64,000 bases of DNA from Chloroflexota bacterium (GCA_021824575.1 JAKAKJ010000050.1:1-64000); one strand, 5' to 3'. Positions 31,403 through 39,855 are shown, counted from the first letter of the stretch. A program made the numbers and translations. The notes: generated from the letters alone by a model not told the origin.

Positions 31403-34072
31403 TTATTGGCAGACTTTGATTCCTGAAATCGTTTCATACTTATAGACCGGGTCGGGCTTGCCATTCTTCAACCAACATACATTTGTATATGTGTCGTACG
31501 TGAAAGCCTGACAGTTTGATTCATTCAAACACTTGGTTTGGCAGATCACTGGTTTTTGGGAAGCGGGCGTATCTGGATCTCCAACCCATCCATTCCAATA
31601 ATCCATTCCGGGGCGGTCGGTGCTTTGTTCCCACGTCATGGAATAAGTTGTGCAAGCAATTGGCAGAGGCGCAGCAGTGATAATGTACAAAGCGATAGTG
31701 GGTGTGGGGGCAGGTGCGTACGTCACAAACGGGGCTGGGGCCGACGTAGGAGGAATGACAGCCGGTTCCGGGGTCGAAGTGGGAGGAATGACGGCTGGTT
31801 CTGGACCGGGTCCGGTGACTTCGATATCGTCTATCTGCGCGCTTGAGTCATCCAGGGTTTCAAATGCAAAGGCGCCCTGACGGAGAAAGTTCGGGTCAAC
31901 ATATTCGATTTCCAGATTGCCATCCGCATAAACACGCAGATGTCCGCCCCAGCCGGCGATGGTAATCGTGTGCCAGTCGCCCAAAGAATGGTCTGCTTGA
32001 ACGCTGGCGAGTTCCGTGAATTGATCGTTAATTTGCCGCGTCAGATATGATCCCGATTGATGGAAGCCGATGAAATAACGTATTAAATTGTTGTTGCCTT
32101 GCTGCAACCGGTAGCTTGCGTGGAACGCGCCTGAGAAGAGCCGGGCATGGAATGTAAGCTGGTAATCAGGCCATGAATGTTCCCACATCCATGCAAAATG
32201 ATGCCCGCTGCCGCCCAGCGCATAATTGTCGCCATCCATCTGGATTGACCACCCGGGATCCAATTGCCAGCCTTGCGCTTGATTGTCATCGAAATTCTCG
32301 CAATACCAGATGCCGGGCGCGCAAGGCGGAGGCTGCGGCGCAGAGGTTGGCATTGGATAAGGAGTGTTGGTTGGGTAGGCGATCACGAACGTTGGCTCAG
32401 CCGGGGCGGCCGGGCGTTGAGTTGGGAAGGCTGGAATTGCCGGCTGCGAGGCGGGAGGTTGAGATAGGAAGATCAGCCCCACTGCGATTGCAGATAGTAC
32501 AATGCCAATCGCCACGATGGAAAGAAGAATCTTTAACGCGGTTGGAAACCCTCCGCCGGATTTGGGTCCGGAGCGGGGCGGCTCGCGCGGCGGAGCAGGC
32601 GGCGCGGGAAGCAGCCCGAGATTATGGCGGGTTACCTCCGCACCGGCGCGATCCCCCAGCGCCTCACGGATTTTCAACGCCTGCATTAGGGACTGGCGGG
32701 CGGATGCTGGATCGGCAAGACACAGGCTGCGCGTGCCGAGTTCGTGGAGCGCCCAGCCTTGTGTGGCTCGGTTGTTGGTTGTCTGCGCGGCACTCAAAAC
32801 CAACTCCAACGTGCGCTGCCAGGCTGACCAGCGCTTGCCGAGGATCAAAGCCTTTTCGATTCCACGGCCCAACGTGATCACATCGTTCCAGCGTCCTGCG
32901 CGGTTCGCTTTTTCCAACAGAGATCGAATCAGGTCACGTACCTCGACGATATCCGATAGCGGCGGACTCTGCTTGAACCACCCTGAGAAATATTTCAGCA
33001 GGTTATCATCCCAATAACTGAGATTCGTACTGCTGGCCAACGAAAGCGCCAAAGAACCTGCAATGCTGTAAGTCGGACTATGCGCTTGCACCCATTTAAG
33101 CTCAAGCAATGTCTTGAGCGCTGTATCAAAATCCTTTGCCGGGCATAAAGCAGATAAATGTTTGAGCGGCAAGGCTGTTCCACTTGAGACGGCTAGAACG
33201 GATAAGATGCGCTTTTGTGAATCGGTCAGTTTGGAATAGACATTCTTCACGAATGTATCTGCCGATTTTTGATATTGATCACCAATTTCCTTGAGTGTGA
33301 ACCCGCGCTGGGTCATTGCTGCCGCCTGGATGATGTAAAGCGGATGCCCCTTCACTTTTTGACAAAACGATTCAGCCGCTGCCTGCTCCGGGTCCCGTAA
33401 CGAACGGCCCAGTTCCCGCTCGAGGAGGGCCAGCGCGTCCTCCATTGGCAGGCCCTCCAGCTCGATGCAGCGGCCCTCTCCCCACAAACAGCGTTCCTCC
33501 GCCGAGAAGACAAACGTACATTGCGGCGCGGCGTTGACCAACTCCGCGACTTTGGAATAATCCAATGTCACATCATCCAGCAGAATCAAAGCATGAATGC
33601 TTTGCAGGAATTGATGAAGCTCTGCTTCCGTTGGCTTGGCAATGGAGTCGCTTTGATAAAAGCTTTCAAAGACGGTCTCCAGTACGTCGCTGGTATCCTG
33701 TCCGCGAATGGAATAATAAATGATCCCATCGGGAAAGTTATCTCTGGGTGAGTTGTAGGCGAGATGGCGCAGGAGGGTTGTCTTTCCTAATCCGTCCTTG
33801 CCATGCAGTGACAGCGACTCCGAATCGCGCAATGAGCTGACGGCGGTCTTGATCTCTTCCTGACGGTCCAGCAGGCCGGGGAAGGGACGCGGGAGGAGAA
33901 AAACGGGCCGATCCCCGCGCCGGAAGATCGGTTTCTTTTCAGGTGCGAGGAAGTTGACAATACCCCCGTACATCTCGCCGATTTGCAATATGTTATTTCC
34001 AACGGCGACTTGTCCGCTTATGTCGCCGTCAATATGCACCTGGAAATTGTCGGAGGAACGGGAAACGTTCAT
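31403..34072 (-). CDS. Transmembrane STAND (NB-ARC-like) ATPase with extracellular lectin-like and PAN-like domains
   Basis: 889 residues. Order: GQVAVG motif (18-28); NB-ARC-type ATPase with Walker A GKDGLGKTT (91-99), Walker B ALILLDDV (161-168), FVFSAEER, and the GHPL motif of the winged-helix boundary (242-245); a winged-helix-like region; TPR-like helices about 395-485; Pro-rich linker; one membrane helix (about 512-537); a second Pro-rich linker; a concanavalin/LamG-like beta domain (about 586-750, CENFDDNQAQGWQLDPGWSI); TP-linker; and a Cys-rich C-terminus (about 810-889, CQTKCLNESNCQAFTYD) resembling a PAN/apple domain. Thus the switch is inside and putative ligand binding outside. 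A perfect aaggagg site precedes the ATG. First gene of its operon. Confidence 0.8.
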   Translation of the reverse strand: MNVSRSSDNFQVHIDGDISGQVAVGNNILQIGEMYGGIVNFLAPEKKPIFRRGDRPVFLLPRPFPGLLDRQEEIKTAVSSLRDSESLSLHGKDGLGKTTLLRHLAYNSPRDNFPDGIIYYSIRGQDTSDVLETVFESFYQSDSIAKPTEAELHQFLQSIHALILLDDVTLDYSKVAELVNAAPQCTFVFSAEERCLWGEGRCIELEGLPMEDALALLERELGRSLRDPEQAAAESFCQKVKGHPLYIIQAAAMTQRGFTLKEIGDQYQKSADTFVKNVYSKLTDSQKRILSVLAVSSGTALPLKHLSALCPAKDFDTALKTLLELKWVQAHSPTYSIAGSLALSLASSTNLSYWDDNLLKYFSGWFKQSPPLSDIVEVRDLIRSLLEKANRAGRWNDVITLGRGIEKALILGKRWSAWQRTLELVLSAAQTTNNRATQGWALHELGTRSLCLADPASARQSLMQALKIREALGDRAGAEVTRHNLGLLPAPPAPPREPPRSGPKSGGGFPTALKILLSIVAIGIVLSAIAVGLIFLSQPPASQPAIPAFPTQRPAAPAEPTFVIAYPTNTPYPMPTSAPQPPPCAPGIWYCENFDDNQAQGWQLDPGWSIQMDGDNYALGGSGHHFAWMWEHSWPDYQLTFHARLFSGAFHASYRLQQGNNNLIRYFIGFHQSGSYLTRQINDQFTELASVQADHSLGDWHTITIAGWGGHLRVYADGNLEIEYVDPNFLRQGAFAFETLDDSSAQIDDIEVTGPGPEPAVIPPTSTPEPAVIPPTSAPAPFVTYAPAPTPTIALYIITAAPLPIACTTYSMTWEQSTDRPGMDYWNGWVGDPDTPASQKPVICQTKCLNESNCQAFTYDTYTNVCWLKNGKPDPVYKYETISGIKVCQ

Positions 34073-34303
34073 AAGCCTGCCTCCTTGACTGAATGCGGTT
34101 CAAACCAAAGATGTCTCAACCCTTTGCGCATGTAATACTTGTAAGGCGGCTGGCGTTGCGATCCATCCCCCATGCTGTGTTTCTTCATCCTCATTTGGGT
34201 CGTTTTCATTATACGGCGGCAAAAAGGCCGATTCAAGTGCAGCGCGAAGGTAGTGCACCAACTAATAAAAATGACCGCTGCATCAGCGCAAGTTACGGTG
34301 GAG

Positions 34304-34309
34304 TAAAAT
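34304..34309 (+). promoter_or_regulatory. -10 box for the 86-residue protein gene
   Basis: TAAAAT 28 bases before ATG 34337, with an aaggag ribosome site at 34327-34332 between them. No clear -35. Confidence 0.4.
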
Positions 34310-34336
34310 AATGGCCTGTAATGCAAAGGAGAAAAT

Positions 34337-34597
34337 ATGTCCCGTCTTATTCCTGCCGCCGAACGTATCATCCGCGCCCGCGAATTGATTCAACGAGCGC
34401 GCGAATTGCCTGTCCCGGCTGAGGGCGGACGAAGTGATTTGTCCTATATTGCAGGCGTGAAGGATTTATTGCGCCAGGCGCGCGATCTCATCAAATTCAT
34501 TCCGCAAACGCCGACTGCAACGGACGAGATGAAGGAAGAAGTCAAAAAGATTTACGAAGAGATCGAGCAAGCCAATCAGCGGATTTTACACGGGTGA
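34337..34597 (+). CDS. Small helical conserved-type protein, unknown function
   Basis: 86 residues, almost entirely predicted helix (AAERIIRARELIQRARELPV, DLLRQARDLIKFIP, EEVKKIYEEIEQANQRILHG), rich in Arg and Glu, no cysteines, no membrane segment. Coding support comes from a good ribosome site (aaaggag), a promoter box and a terminator right after. I do not recognise a family. It is divergent from the STAND gene and could be part of neither flanking system. Confidence 0.65.
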   Translation: MSRLIPAAERIIRARELIQRARELPVPAEGGRSDLSYIAGVKDLLRQARDLIKFIPQTPTATDEMKEEVKKIYEEIEQANQRILHG

Positions 34598-34622
34598 AGC
34601 GCGGCTTCATGAATTGACACGA

Positions 34623-34659
34623 GAATCCCCGACTCATTTTGAGCCGGGGATTCATTTTT
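34623..34659 (+). terminator. Rho-independent terminator after the 86-residue gene
   Basis: gaatccccg...cggggattc stem with a single mismatch inside and an atttt loop, followed by attttttc. Good stem and T-run. Confidence 0.85.
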
Positions 34660-34709
34660 TCTTGCACTTGAAATTTGTGGTAATTTGCGATTCAAACCCG
34701 CGCCCAAAC

Positions 34710-34964
34710 TTACAACCGTCTCAGCGCGCGGAGAACCAGCAGCAACACCACAGCGCCGACCAGCGCTTTGATTACTTCGCCGACGAATCCGGCCGCGACG
34801 CTGATGTGAAGCAAGCCAAACAGCTACCCGCCGATGAAAGCTCCCAGAATGCCGACGATGATCGCGCCGATCAGGCCGGACCTCAATCCGCCTACCAGCC
34901 AATCTGCCAGAATGCCAGCGATACCGCCGATTACGATCCAGATTACAACCTGTTCAACCGTCAT
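34710..34964 (-). pseudogene. GlsB/YeaQ/YmgE-family membrane protein gene with a TAG nonsense codon
   Basis: The minus-strand frame from ATG 34964 gives a typical transglycosylase-associated (GlsB/YeaQ) small membrane protein of 84 codons: WIVIGGIAGILADWLVGG, then LIGAIIVGILGAFIGG, a stop, then LFGLLHISVAAGFVGE and a last hydrophobic helix. The stop (TAG, complement of 34824-34826, codon 47) stands where the family has Trp in GGWLFG, so one G-to-A change (TGG to TAG) explains it. Either a recent pseudogene or a sequencing error; everything else is intact. Confidence 0.8.
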
Positions 34965-35061
34965 GTTTACTCCTCTCATATCAATTAACGATAAACGTAC
35001 AAACCTATTCTGGTAAATGTAAATTTGACGTGCAGACGATGTTCTCTAGCTTTCAGCGACT

Positions 35062-35772
35062 TTACGACTTCACTGTGATCGTTATACTTTCCATCGCGTC
35101 ACCCGGAAACGTTGGATTGGTTTGCGGGTCGCGGCGTGTGATGCCATTGACCACATCCATTCCGCTGATGACCTGTCCAAAGATGGTGTAATCGCTTTCA
35201 GATAATTGCACCGGCCCAAATGTGATGAAGAATTGACTCCCGTTCGTATTTGGCCCGGAATTTGCCATTGCCACCACGCCAGCTTTGTCAAACGTCAGAT
35301 CGTTCTTCTCGTTGGCGAATTCATAACCGGGTCCGCCCATGCCTGTGCCGCTTGGATCGCCGCCTTGCGCCATGAAACCGTCAATGACGCGGTGGAACGT
35401 CACACCGTTATAGAATCCCTGGTTCGCCAGAAAGACAAAATTGTTGACCGTCATTGGCGCTTTGTCCGCATAAAGCTGGATGACGAACTCGCCGCCTTTC
35501 GCCATTTTGACGGTGGCAAAATATTGTTTGGATGTGTCAATCGTCATCGGCGGCGGAGATGACCATTGCTTGATGTTGCCCGGTGTTCCATTTGCAGATG
35601 CATTCTGCAAAGCGGATGGGGTGGATGGCTTGAACGAAGAAAACGCCAGCCAGCCCAACGCGGCGACCACCACAACGATGACGCCAATCCCGATGATTTG
35701 GACGCTGTCCAATTTGCGCGCATTCCTCGCGGCGCGTTTATTCCTTTTTGCAGATGATTTCCTGGATGACAT
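35062..35772 (-). CDS. Membrane-anchored cyclophilin-type peptidyl-prolyl isomerase
   Basis: 236 residues: basic N-terminus, one membrane helix at about 24-45 (VQIIGIGVIVVVVAALGWLA), Ser/Pro linker, and a cyclophilin domain from about 75 (FVIQLYADKAPMTVNNFVFL, GVTFHRVIDGFMAQGGDPSG with the catalytic Arg, SQFFITFGPVQLSESDYTIF). Catalyses cis-trans isomerisation of peptidyl-proline bonds in exported proteins outside the membrane. Some family Trp residues are replaced, as in many bacterial forms. The NBR1-Ig protein gene lies 48 bases upstream in the same direction. Confidence 0.93.
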   Translation of the reverse strand: MSSRKSSAKRNKRAARNARKLDSVQIIGIGVIVVVVAALGWLAFSSFKPSTPSALQNASANGTPGNIKQWSSPPPMTIDTSKQYFATVKMAKGGEFVIQLYADKAPMTVNNFVFLANQGFYNGVTFHRVIDGFMAQGGDPSGTGMGGPGYEFANEKNDLTFDKAGVVAMANSGPNTNGSQFFITFGPVQLSESDYTIFGQVISGMDVVNGITRRDPQTNPTFPGDAMESITITVKS

Positions 35773-35820
35773 TTCCTCTTCTCCTTCGGGTTGAATCGTT
35801 CAATATGACTTTTATTTCGT

Positions 35821-36456
35821 TCAGGGTGTTGCAGTTTCCGTAACGCCGCCTGTCTTCGGCGTCGCGGTTGCGGCTCCGCCAACATCAATGACCACTGTCA
35901 GCGCGTCGCCGAAGAAATTCCCGTCCTGGTCCGACATGCGCCACGTGCCGATCAATGTGCCGGTCTGGCCTGTTGGCACAGTCAGGGAAACTGAGAGCGG
36001 GATTCTTCCGCTTGGCGCGACGGTTGGATTCAGCGAAACGCTGGTTGTGCCCATTGCCACGCCGCCAACTAATGAGAACTTGAAACCTGACTGCCATGTG
36101 CACGTGCCGTTATTTTGTACCAGCCATGTTTTGGTGAACGATTGACCCGGCTTCATGGCCGTGTGATCGGGAATGGTCAAATCCTGAATGAAGCGCAGAC
36201 GATAGCAGGAGGGTGTGGGAGAGATTGATTCGGTGGATGTTGGCTGTGCCGTGGCCGTTGAGGTGTTTGTCGGAATCGCCAGCGCGGTTTGCGTCAGGCC
36301 GGACCCGAAAGTGGCGATGGCTGCCGTCTGAACATTTCCCACGCTGACGGTCGGAGTCTGCGCGGCGCGATTCGCTCCGCCGATACTGAAAGTCACCACA
36401 AGAATCAGCAACAGCAGCAAAACGGCCAGCATGGCGAGCCTTGCTTTATTTTCCAT
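35821..36456 (-). CDS. Exported NBR1-type Ig-like domain protein
   Basis: 211 residues: short cytoplasmic start, a membrane helix or uncleaved signal (about 6-27), a Thr/Ser/Pro-rich stretch (TNTSTATAQPTSTESISPTP), then an Ig-like domain of the NBR1/next-to-BRCA1 type (about 82-190): FIQDLTIPDHTAMKPGQSFT, TWLVQNNGTCTWQSG and IGTWRMSDQDGNFFGDAL. Such domains are frequent in Anaerolineae exported proteins; function probably protein or polysaccharide contact. A TAAAAT box lies upstream on the minus strand near 36493. Ribosome site aaagga before the ATG. Confidence 0.85.
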   Translation of the reverse strand: MENKARLAMLAVLLLLLILVVTFSIGGANRAAQTPTVSVGNVQTAAIATFGSGLTQTALAIPTNTSTATAQPTSTESISPTPSCYRLRFIQDLTIPDHTAMKPGQSFTKTWLVQNNGTCTWQSGFKFSLVGGVAMGTTSVSLNPTVAPSGRIPLSVSLTVPTGQTGTLIGTWRMSDQDGNFFGDALTVVIDVGGAATATPKTGGVTETATP

Positions 36457-36640
36457 TAAGAATTCCTTTGCCTTCGAAATCGAGCCGATATTTTACCCCA
36501 TTTCAAAAATCAACCTACACCCGCGGTAATGGATGTTACGGGTGGAGCATAGAAAGCTGTAGGAAAGCACGATACTGCACGTGAGCCGCAAATTCACAAA
36601 ATTCACAATGCTTGGATGAGCCATTCAACCGCATGGGAAT

Positions 36641-36985
36641 TTACTGCACCCTCAACAACACCTTTCCATCCCGCCACAATTCTTCGAGATCATAATAATC
36701 GCGCTGGTCGGGCGAGAAGAGATGCACGACCACATCGCCGTAATCCACGACGACCCAGCCTTCGCGCGCTTCGCCCTGTTTGCGGCCTTTCTTGCGATGC
36801 TTCGTTCGCGCGGATTCAAGCGTGGCGTCTGCCAGCGCGTCCAACATGCGGTCGCTGGTGCCGGTGCAAAGCACGAAATAATCTGTAAATGAAGCAATGT
36901 CCTTGATGTCGAGCAGTAAAATGTCCTCGCCTTTTTTATCTTCGAGCGAGTCTACGATGGTATGAGCAAGTTCGAGTGCGTCCAG
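36641..36985 (-). CDS. rsfS: Ribosome silencing factor RsfS, probable CTG start
   Basis: RsfS binds ribosomal protein uL14 and blocks subunit joining in starvation. The 114-residue product reads LDALELAHTIVDSLEDKKGE, DIASFTDYFVLCTGTSDRML, GWVVVDYGDVVVHLFSPDQR and YYDLEELW, which is the whole family profile. An internal ATG (36874) would delete the first third. The only start that fits is CTG at 36985, 3 bases after gaggtga, which itself overlaps the stop of thpR; a stop codon in frame (TGA) lies two codons upstream, so no ATG, GTG or TTG alternative exists near. Third gene of the operon response regulator-thpR-rsfS. Confidence 0.9.
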   Translation of the reverse strand: MDALELAHTIVDSLEDKKGEDILLLDIKDIASFTDYFVLCTGTSDRMLDALADATLESARTKHRKKGRKQGEAREGWVVVDYGDVVVHLFSPDQRDYYDLEELWRDGKVLLRVQ

Positions 36986-36993
36986 AAGTCACC

Positions 36994-37584
36994 TCATTGA
37001 TGGCTGTTGATTAGCGGTGCGGAAAAAAGTTTTGTGTAAACTGAGCCGCTTGGCTGTAAATCGCTTTTGAATAGATGAACGGCGTCAATGTGTGCTGTTC
37101 CGAGATTTCCGACTTTGGCCGCTTCGACCGCAGCGCGGATTTTTTGCACGTCAATAGACGAAGCATTTTGTCGGACGCGTCCAATCGTCAAATGCGGGGA
37201 AAAACCGCGTTCCTCTGCTTCGTATCCGAGCCGGGCCGCGGCGGTTTCGATGGAGTGCTGCAGCGACGCGAGCGCGGCCGGGGCGTTGAGTCCAACCCAG
37301 ATCACGCGCGGCCGCCTCGCATTCGGGAAAGAGCCGATGCCCTCCACTTGAACGTCGAAAGATTGATATTGCGCGGCCTCTGTCGCCAGCATCTGTTTGA
37401 TCAAATCCAGATTGGACGGCGAAACATCGCCGAGAAATTTGAGCGTCAGGTGGATGTTGTGCGCGGGAACCCAGCGCACCAAATCGTCCCCAAGTATTTT
37501 CCGCAGATCGGAGGTCGTTTTTTGAATCGCATCCTGGATCGAGGCAGGAAGCTCGGAGGCAAGAAATGCACGCAGCAGAGTCAT
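36994..37584 (-). CDS. thpR: RNA 2',3'-cyclic 3'-phosphodiesterase (2H phosphoesterase)
   Basis: 196-residue LigT/ThpR-type enzyme with the two catalytic HxTx motifs, HLTL at residues 45-48 and HLTI at 131-134, and the usual start MTLLRAFLASELP. Hydrolyses 2',3'-cyclic phosphates on RNA and ligates 2'-5' in vitro. Overlaps the response regulator stop by 4 bases (ATGA) and is followed after 8 bases by rsfS, so all three are translationally coupled. Confidence 0.93.
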   Translation of the reverse strand: MTLLRAFLASELPASIQDAIQKTTSDLRKILGDDLVRWVPAHNIHLTLKFLGDVSPSNLDLIKQMLATEAAQYQSFDVQVEGIGSFPNARRPRVIWVGLNAPAALASLQHSIETAAARLGYEAEERGFSPHLTIGRVRQNASSIDVQKIRAAVEAAKVGNLGTAHIDAVHLFKSDLQPSGSVYTKLFSAPLINSHQ

Positions 37585-37970
37585 CCGGATTGTGCGCCCT
37601 GCATGACACTGTCCACCGCATTTTTCAGGTCAATGTAACCAACCGGCTTGGTGAGATATACCGAAGCGCCCGCGTCCAAACCTGTGCGAACATCGGACGG
37701 CATGCTCTTGGCCGAGACCACAATGACCGGGATCGTTGCCAGCGCCGGTTCGCGCCGCATGAAACGCAGGACTTCGATGCCGGAAATGTCGGGCATCATG
37801 ATATCAAGGATGATTACATCCGGTTTTTCCTGCGCGATCAAATTCATGGCGGGTGTGCTGGAATAACTCTTGAGCACACGGAACCCGTTGACGCGCATCA
37901 TCTCCGCGAACAATTCAGCAGCATCCGGTTCGTCTTCGATAATCATGACTGTTTTTTGAGCGGCGGACAT
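37581..37970 (-). CDS. Single-domain response regulator (CheY-like)
   Basis: 129 residues, a receiver domain only: acidic pair Glu12-Asp13, phospho-acceptor Asp56 (DVIILDIMMPDISG), Ser87 and Lys108 (YLTKPV). No output domain, so it works through protein contact or as a phosphate shuttle. No histidine kinase is in the window. It heads an operon with thpR and rsfS; a TGC-TATTTT box and an aagg ribosome site precede the ATG. Confidence 0.93.
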   Translation of the reverse strand: MSAAQKTVMIIEDEPDAAELFAEMMRVNGFRVLKSYSSTPAMNLIAQEKPDVIILDIMMPDISGIEVLRFMRREPALATIPVIVVSAKSMPSDVRTGLDAGASVYLTKPVGYIDLKNAVDSVMQGAQSG

Positions 37971-38060
37971 TGTTTACCTTGCAATCAAAAATAGCACAAG
38001 ACAAGAGAAATGGCAAGGGCATCATCATTGAAGTTTAAAGCAAGGCCAGGCAAAACCTTT

Positions 38061-38092
38061 GAACCGCAAAGTTCGCGAAGAGTACAAAGAAA
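38061..38092. repeat. Dispersed word repeat (ccgcaaag/cgcgaag type)
   Basis: Built from the same words as 118-147 (accgc-aag, gcgaagag, caaagaa). It lies between the divergent response regulator and DUF1684 genes; nothing else is recognised in 37971-38200 apart from the ribosome site ggagg before 38201. Confidence 0.35.
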
Positions 38093-38200
38093 TTAAAAAA
38101 CCTTTGCAATTTCGGCGTGATTCGCGGTGAGATTGAATTCCTGACGTTGTAAGGATTTGGATTTTGTGGATGTCAGTGTTGTGATTCAAATGGAGGAACG

Positions 38201-38713
38201 ATGACTGAACTGGAAGAATTTCGCGCCGAGAAGGATGATTTCTTTGGACACGATGTGCAAAGTCCGCTGACACCCCAGCAAAGGCGCGACTTTCGTGGAC
38301 TGAATTATTTTCCCGAAAACCCGAGCCTGCGACTCGAACTGAAAGCGGAACCGTTTCTGCAGAAAGAACGCATCGAAATGCAGACTTCGACCGGCGACGT
38401 GCAAATTTATTTTCGTCACAGCCGAATCCAATTCCCGGTCGAGGGGCAGGAAGCCGAATTGACAATTTATGAGAGTCCAAATGGATTTTTTCTGCCGTTT
38501 GTAGATTCTCTTGCTGGCAAAGAAACGTACCCCGCTGGCCGCTATCTTGAACCGGAAGAGTTACCCGGGAATCGTTTTTTGGTTGATTTCAATATGGCGT
38601 ATAACCCGTATTGCGCGTATAACGATCATTGGTCTTGTCCGCTGACGCCGTTCGAGAACCGGCTTAAGGTTCCGATTCGTGCTGGTGAAAAAATATTCGA
38701 CGCGGAGCATTAA
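38201..38713 (+). CDS. DUF1684 family protein
   Basis: 170 residues. The start (LEEFRAEKDDFFGHDVQSPL), RDFRGLNYFPENPSLRLEL and the C-terminal VDFNMAYNPYCAYNDHWSCPL are the DUF1684 profile; in this family the C-terminal N-P-x-C-A-Y region is best conserved. Function unknown; cytoplasmic, no signal. Good ggagg ribosome site. Single gene, ended by a bidirectional terminator. Confidence 0.85.
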   Translation: MTELEEFRAEKDDFFGHDVQSPLTPQQRRDFRGLNYFPENPSLRLELKAEPFLQKERIEMQTSTGDVQIYFRHSRIQFPVEGQEAELTIYESPNGFFLPFVDSLAGKETYPAGRYLEPEELPGNRFLVDFNMAYNPYCAYNDHWSCPLTPFENRLKVPIRAGEKIFDAEH

Positions 38714-38755
38714 TCGAACGCGCTATAGGCGGCGGCTTTAGCAATCAATTAAATC

Positions 38756-38790
38756 AAAACAGCGAACTTCTCACGGTTCGCTGTTTTATT
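38756..38790. terminator. Bidirectional terminator between DUF1684 and the anti-sigma gene
   Basis: aaaacagcgaac (38756-38767) and gttcgctgtttt (38776-38787) form a 12-bp perfect stem, A-rich on the left and T-rich on the right, so it can stop both convergent transcripts. Confidence 0.85.
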
Positions 38791-38791
38791 T

Positions 38792-39085
38792 TCATTTTTC
38801 TTGTGCGGCTTGTTCCAGCACATCCAGAAGCGCTTCGTATTCGTCGCAGCAATCGGAGCAAATGTCGAGGTGCTCGCGGAGGAGCGGCATGAGGCGCGCC
38901 GCGTCGCCGTCCCTCACTTCTTTTTCTACGTATTCGTCCAGTTGTTTGAAAACTTCATCGCATGAGACATCCTCGACGCGCACCTTTTCAAGTTCACGAA
39001 CGAAACCTTGCACAACTTCATCGCTCAGACTTTCGGGTTTGCGAAAGCCGTTGCGGACCCACTGGAAGAAACCTTTTATATTCAT
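38792..39085 (-). CDS. Zinc-binding anti-sigma factor-like protein
   Basis: 97 residues with the ZAS pattern: Cys42, then His72-x3-Cys76-x2-Cys79 (HLDICSDCC). Such domains bind and inhibit an ECF sigma factor, and the sigma gene is immediately upstream (66 bases). There is no membrane helix or sensor domain, so it would act as a soluble, redox- or metal-responsive anti-sigma factor. The pairing is inferred from the gene order. Confidence 0.72.
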   Translation of the reverse strand: MNIKGFFQWVRNGFRKPESLSDEVVQGFVRELEKVRVEDVSCDEVFKQLDEYVEKEVRDGDAARLMPLLREHLDICSDCCDEYEALLDVLEQAAQEK

Positions 39086-39151
39086 TCAAACCTTCGCCTT
39101 TGACGTTTAGCCGAATACCAATCTTACATGTCATTCGTTACATTGTTTCCG

Positions 39152-39790
39152 TTATTTTTGTTCGAATGCCGCCAGGACTTCCTGCGGCGTTAGCCCTTCG
39201 GCAACCAGACGGCGCTTGAGTCTCAGGCGCGCGTCGTGCAAAAGTTTGTAGAGCGCGTTGCGATTGGTCTTCATTCGTCGAGCCGCTTCTTCGAGCGGGA
39301 CATCCTGAATCCCAAGCAGGGTGAGCGCCTCGCGCTGTTTCGGAGTCAATTCCTGTTCCAGAATGCGGCGGATGTGCGCCATCATATCGTCGCGTTCAGC
39401 GTTCGCTTCGGGACTTGGCGCATGGTCTGCCATCAGATGCGGCGGTGCGGGCGATTCTTCGTTATCCACCAATTCGTCGAGCGAAGAATCCTGCCAGCGT
39501 TTGCGGCGCAATTCCGTCAGAGCGATGCGGACGGCAATCTTATGCACCCACGTGGTGAACATGCTGCGTCCCTCGAACGTGTTGAGCTGGTCGAGGACGC
39601 GCAAAAGTGTTTCCTGCGTCACTTCCTCGACGAGCGGCGCGAACAAAGGGTCATCGGGTGAAAGCCAGCGGGATAGCGCGTACGGCAGTCCGTGTTGGAC
39701 AACTTCGCGCAGATCAGCCAGCGCGGCTTCGCGCGCATCTCCATCGGCGCGTAAGTCAGCAAGCCAGGTTTCGTTGGTACGTGTGGTCAT
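39152..39790 (-). CDS. ECF-type RNA polymerase sigma factor
   Basis: 212 residues. Region 2: LVEEVTQETLLRVLDQLNTF and SMFTTWVHKIAVRIALTELR; region 4: LTPKQREALTLLGIQDVPLE and a helix-turn-helix AARRMKTNRNALYKLLHDAR. The linker between them is short, as in ECF factors. The frame is open 13 codons further, but a TATAAT (39806-39801 on this strand) ends only 10 bases before ATG 39790, so the upstream codons would not be transcribed. Cotranscribed with the anti-sigma gene. Targets unknown. Confidence 0.88.
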   Translation of the reverse strand: MTTRTNETWLADLRADGDAREAALADLREVVQHGLPYALSRWLSPDDPLFAPLVEEVTQETLLRVLDQLNTFEGRSMFTTWVHKIAVRIALTELRRKRWQDSSLDELVDNEESPAPPHLMADHAPSPEANAERDDMMAHIRRILEQELTPKQREALTLLGIQDVPLEEAARRMKTNRNALYKLLHDARLRLKRRLVAEGLTPQEVLAAFEQK

Positions 39791-39855
39791 GGGTGAAGGC
39801 ATTATATCAAGAAGCTCTTTTAAAAACAAAAACCATCGCGTTTGCGATGGTTTTG

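Noticed and set aside
34824-34826. TAG in the GlsB gene as pyrrolysine or other recoding
   Set aside because: Family has Trp here, a single transition explains it, and no pyrrolysine gene is seen.
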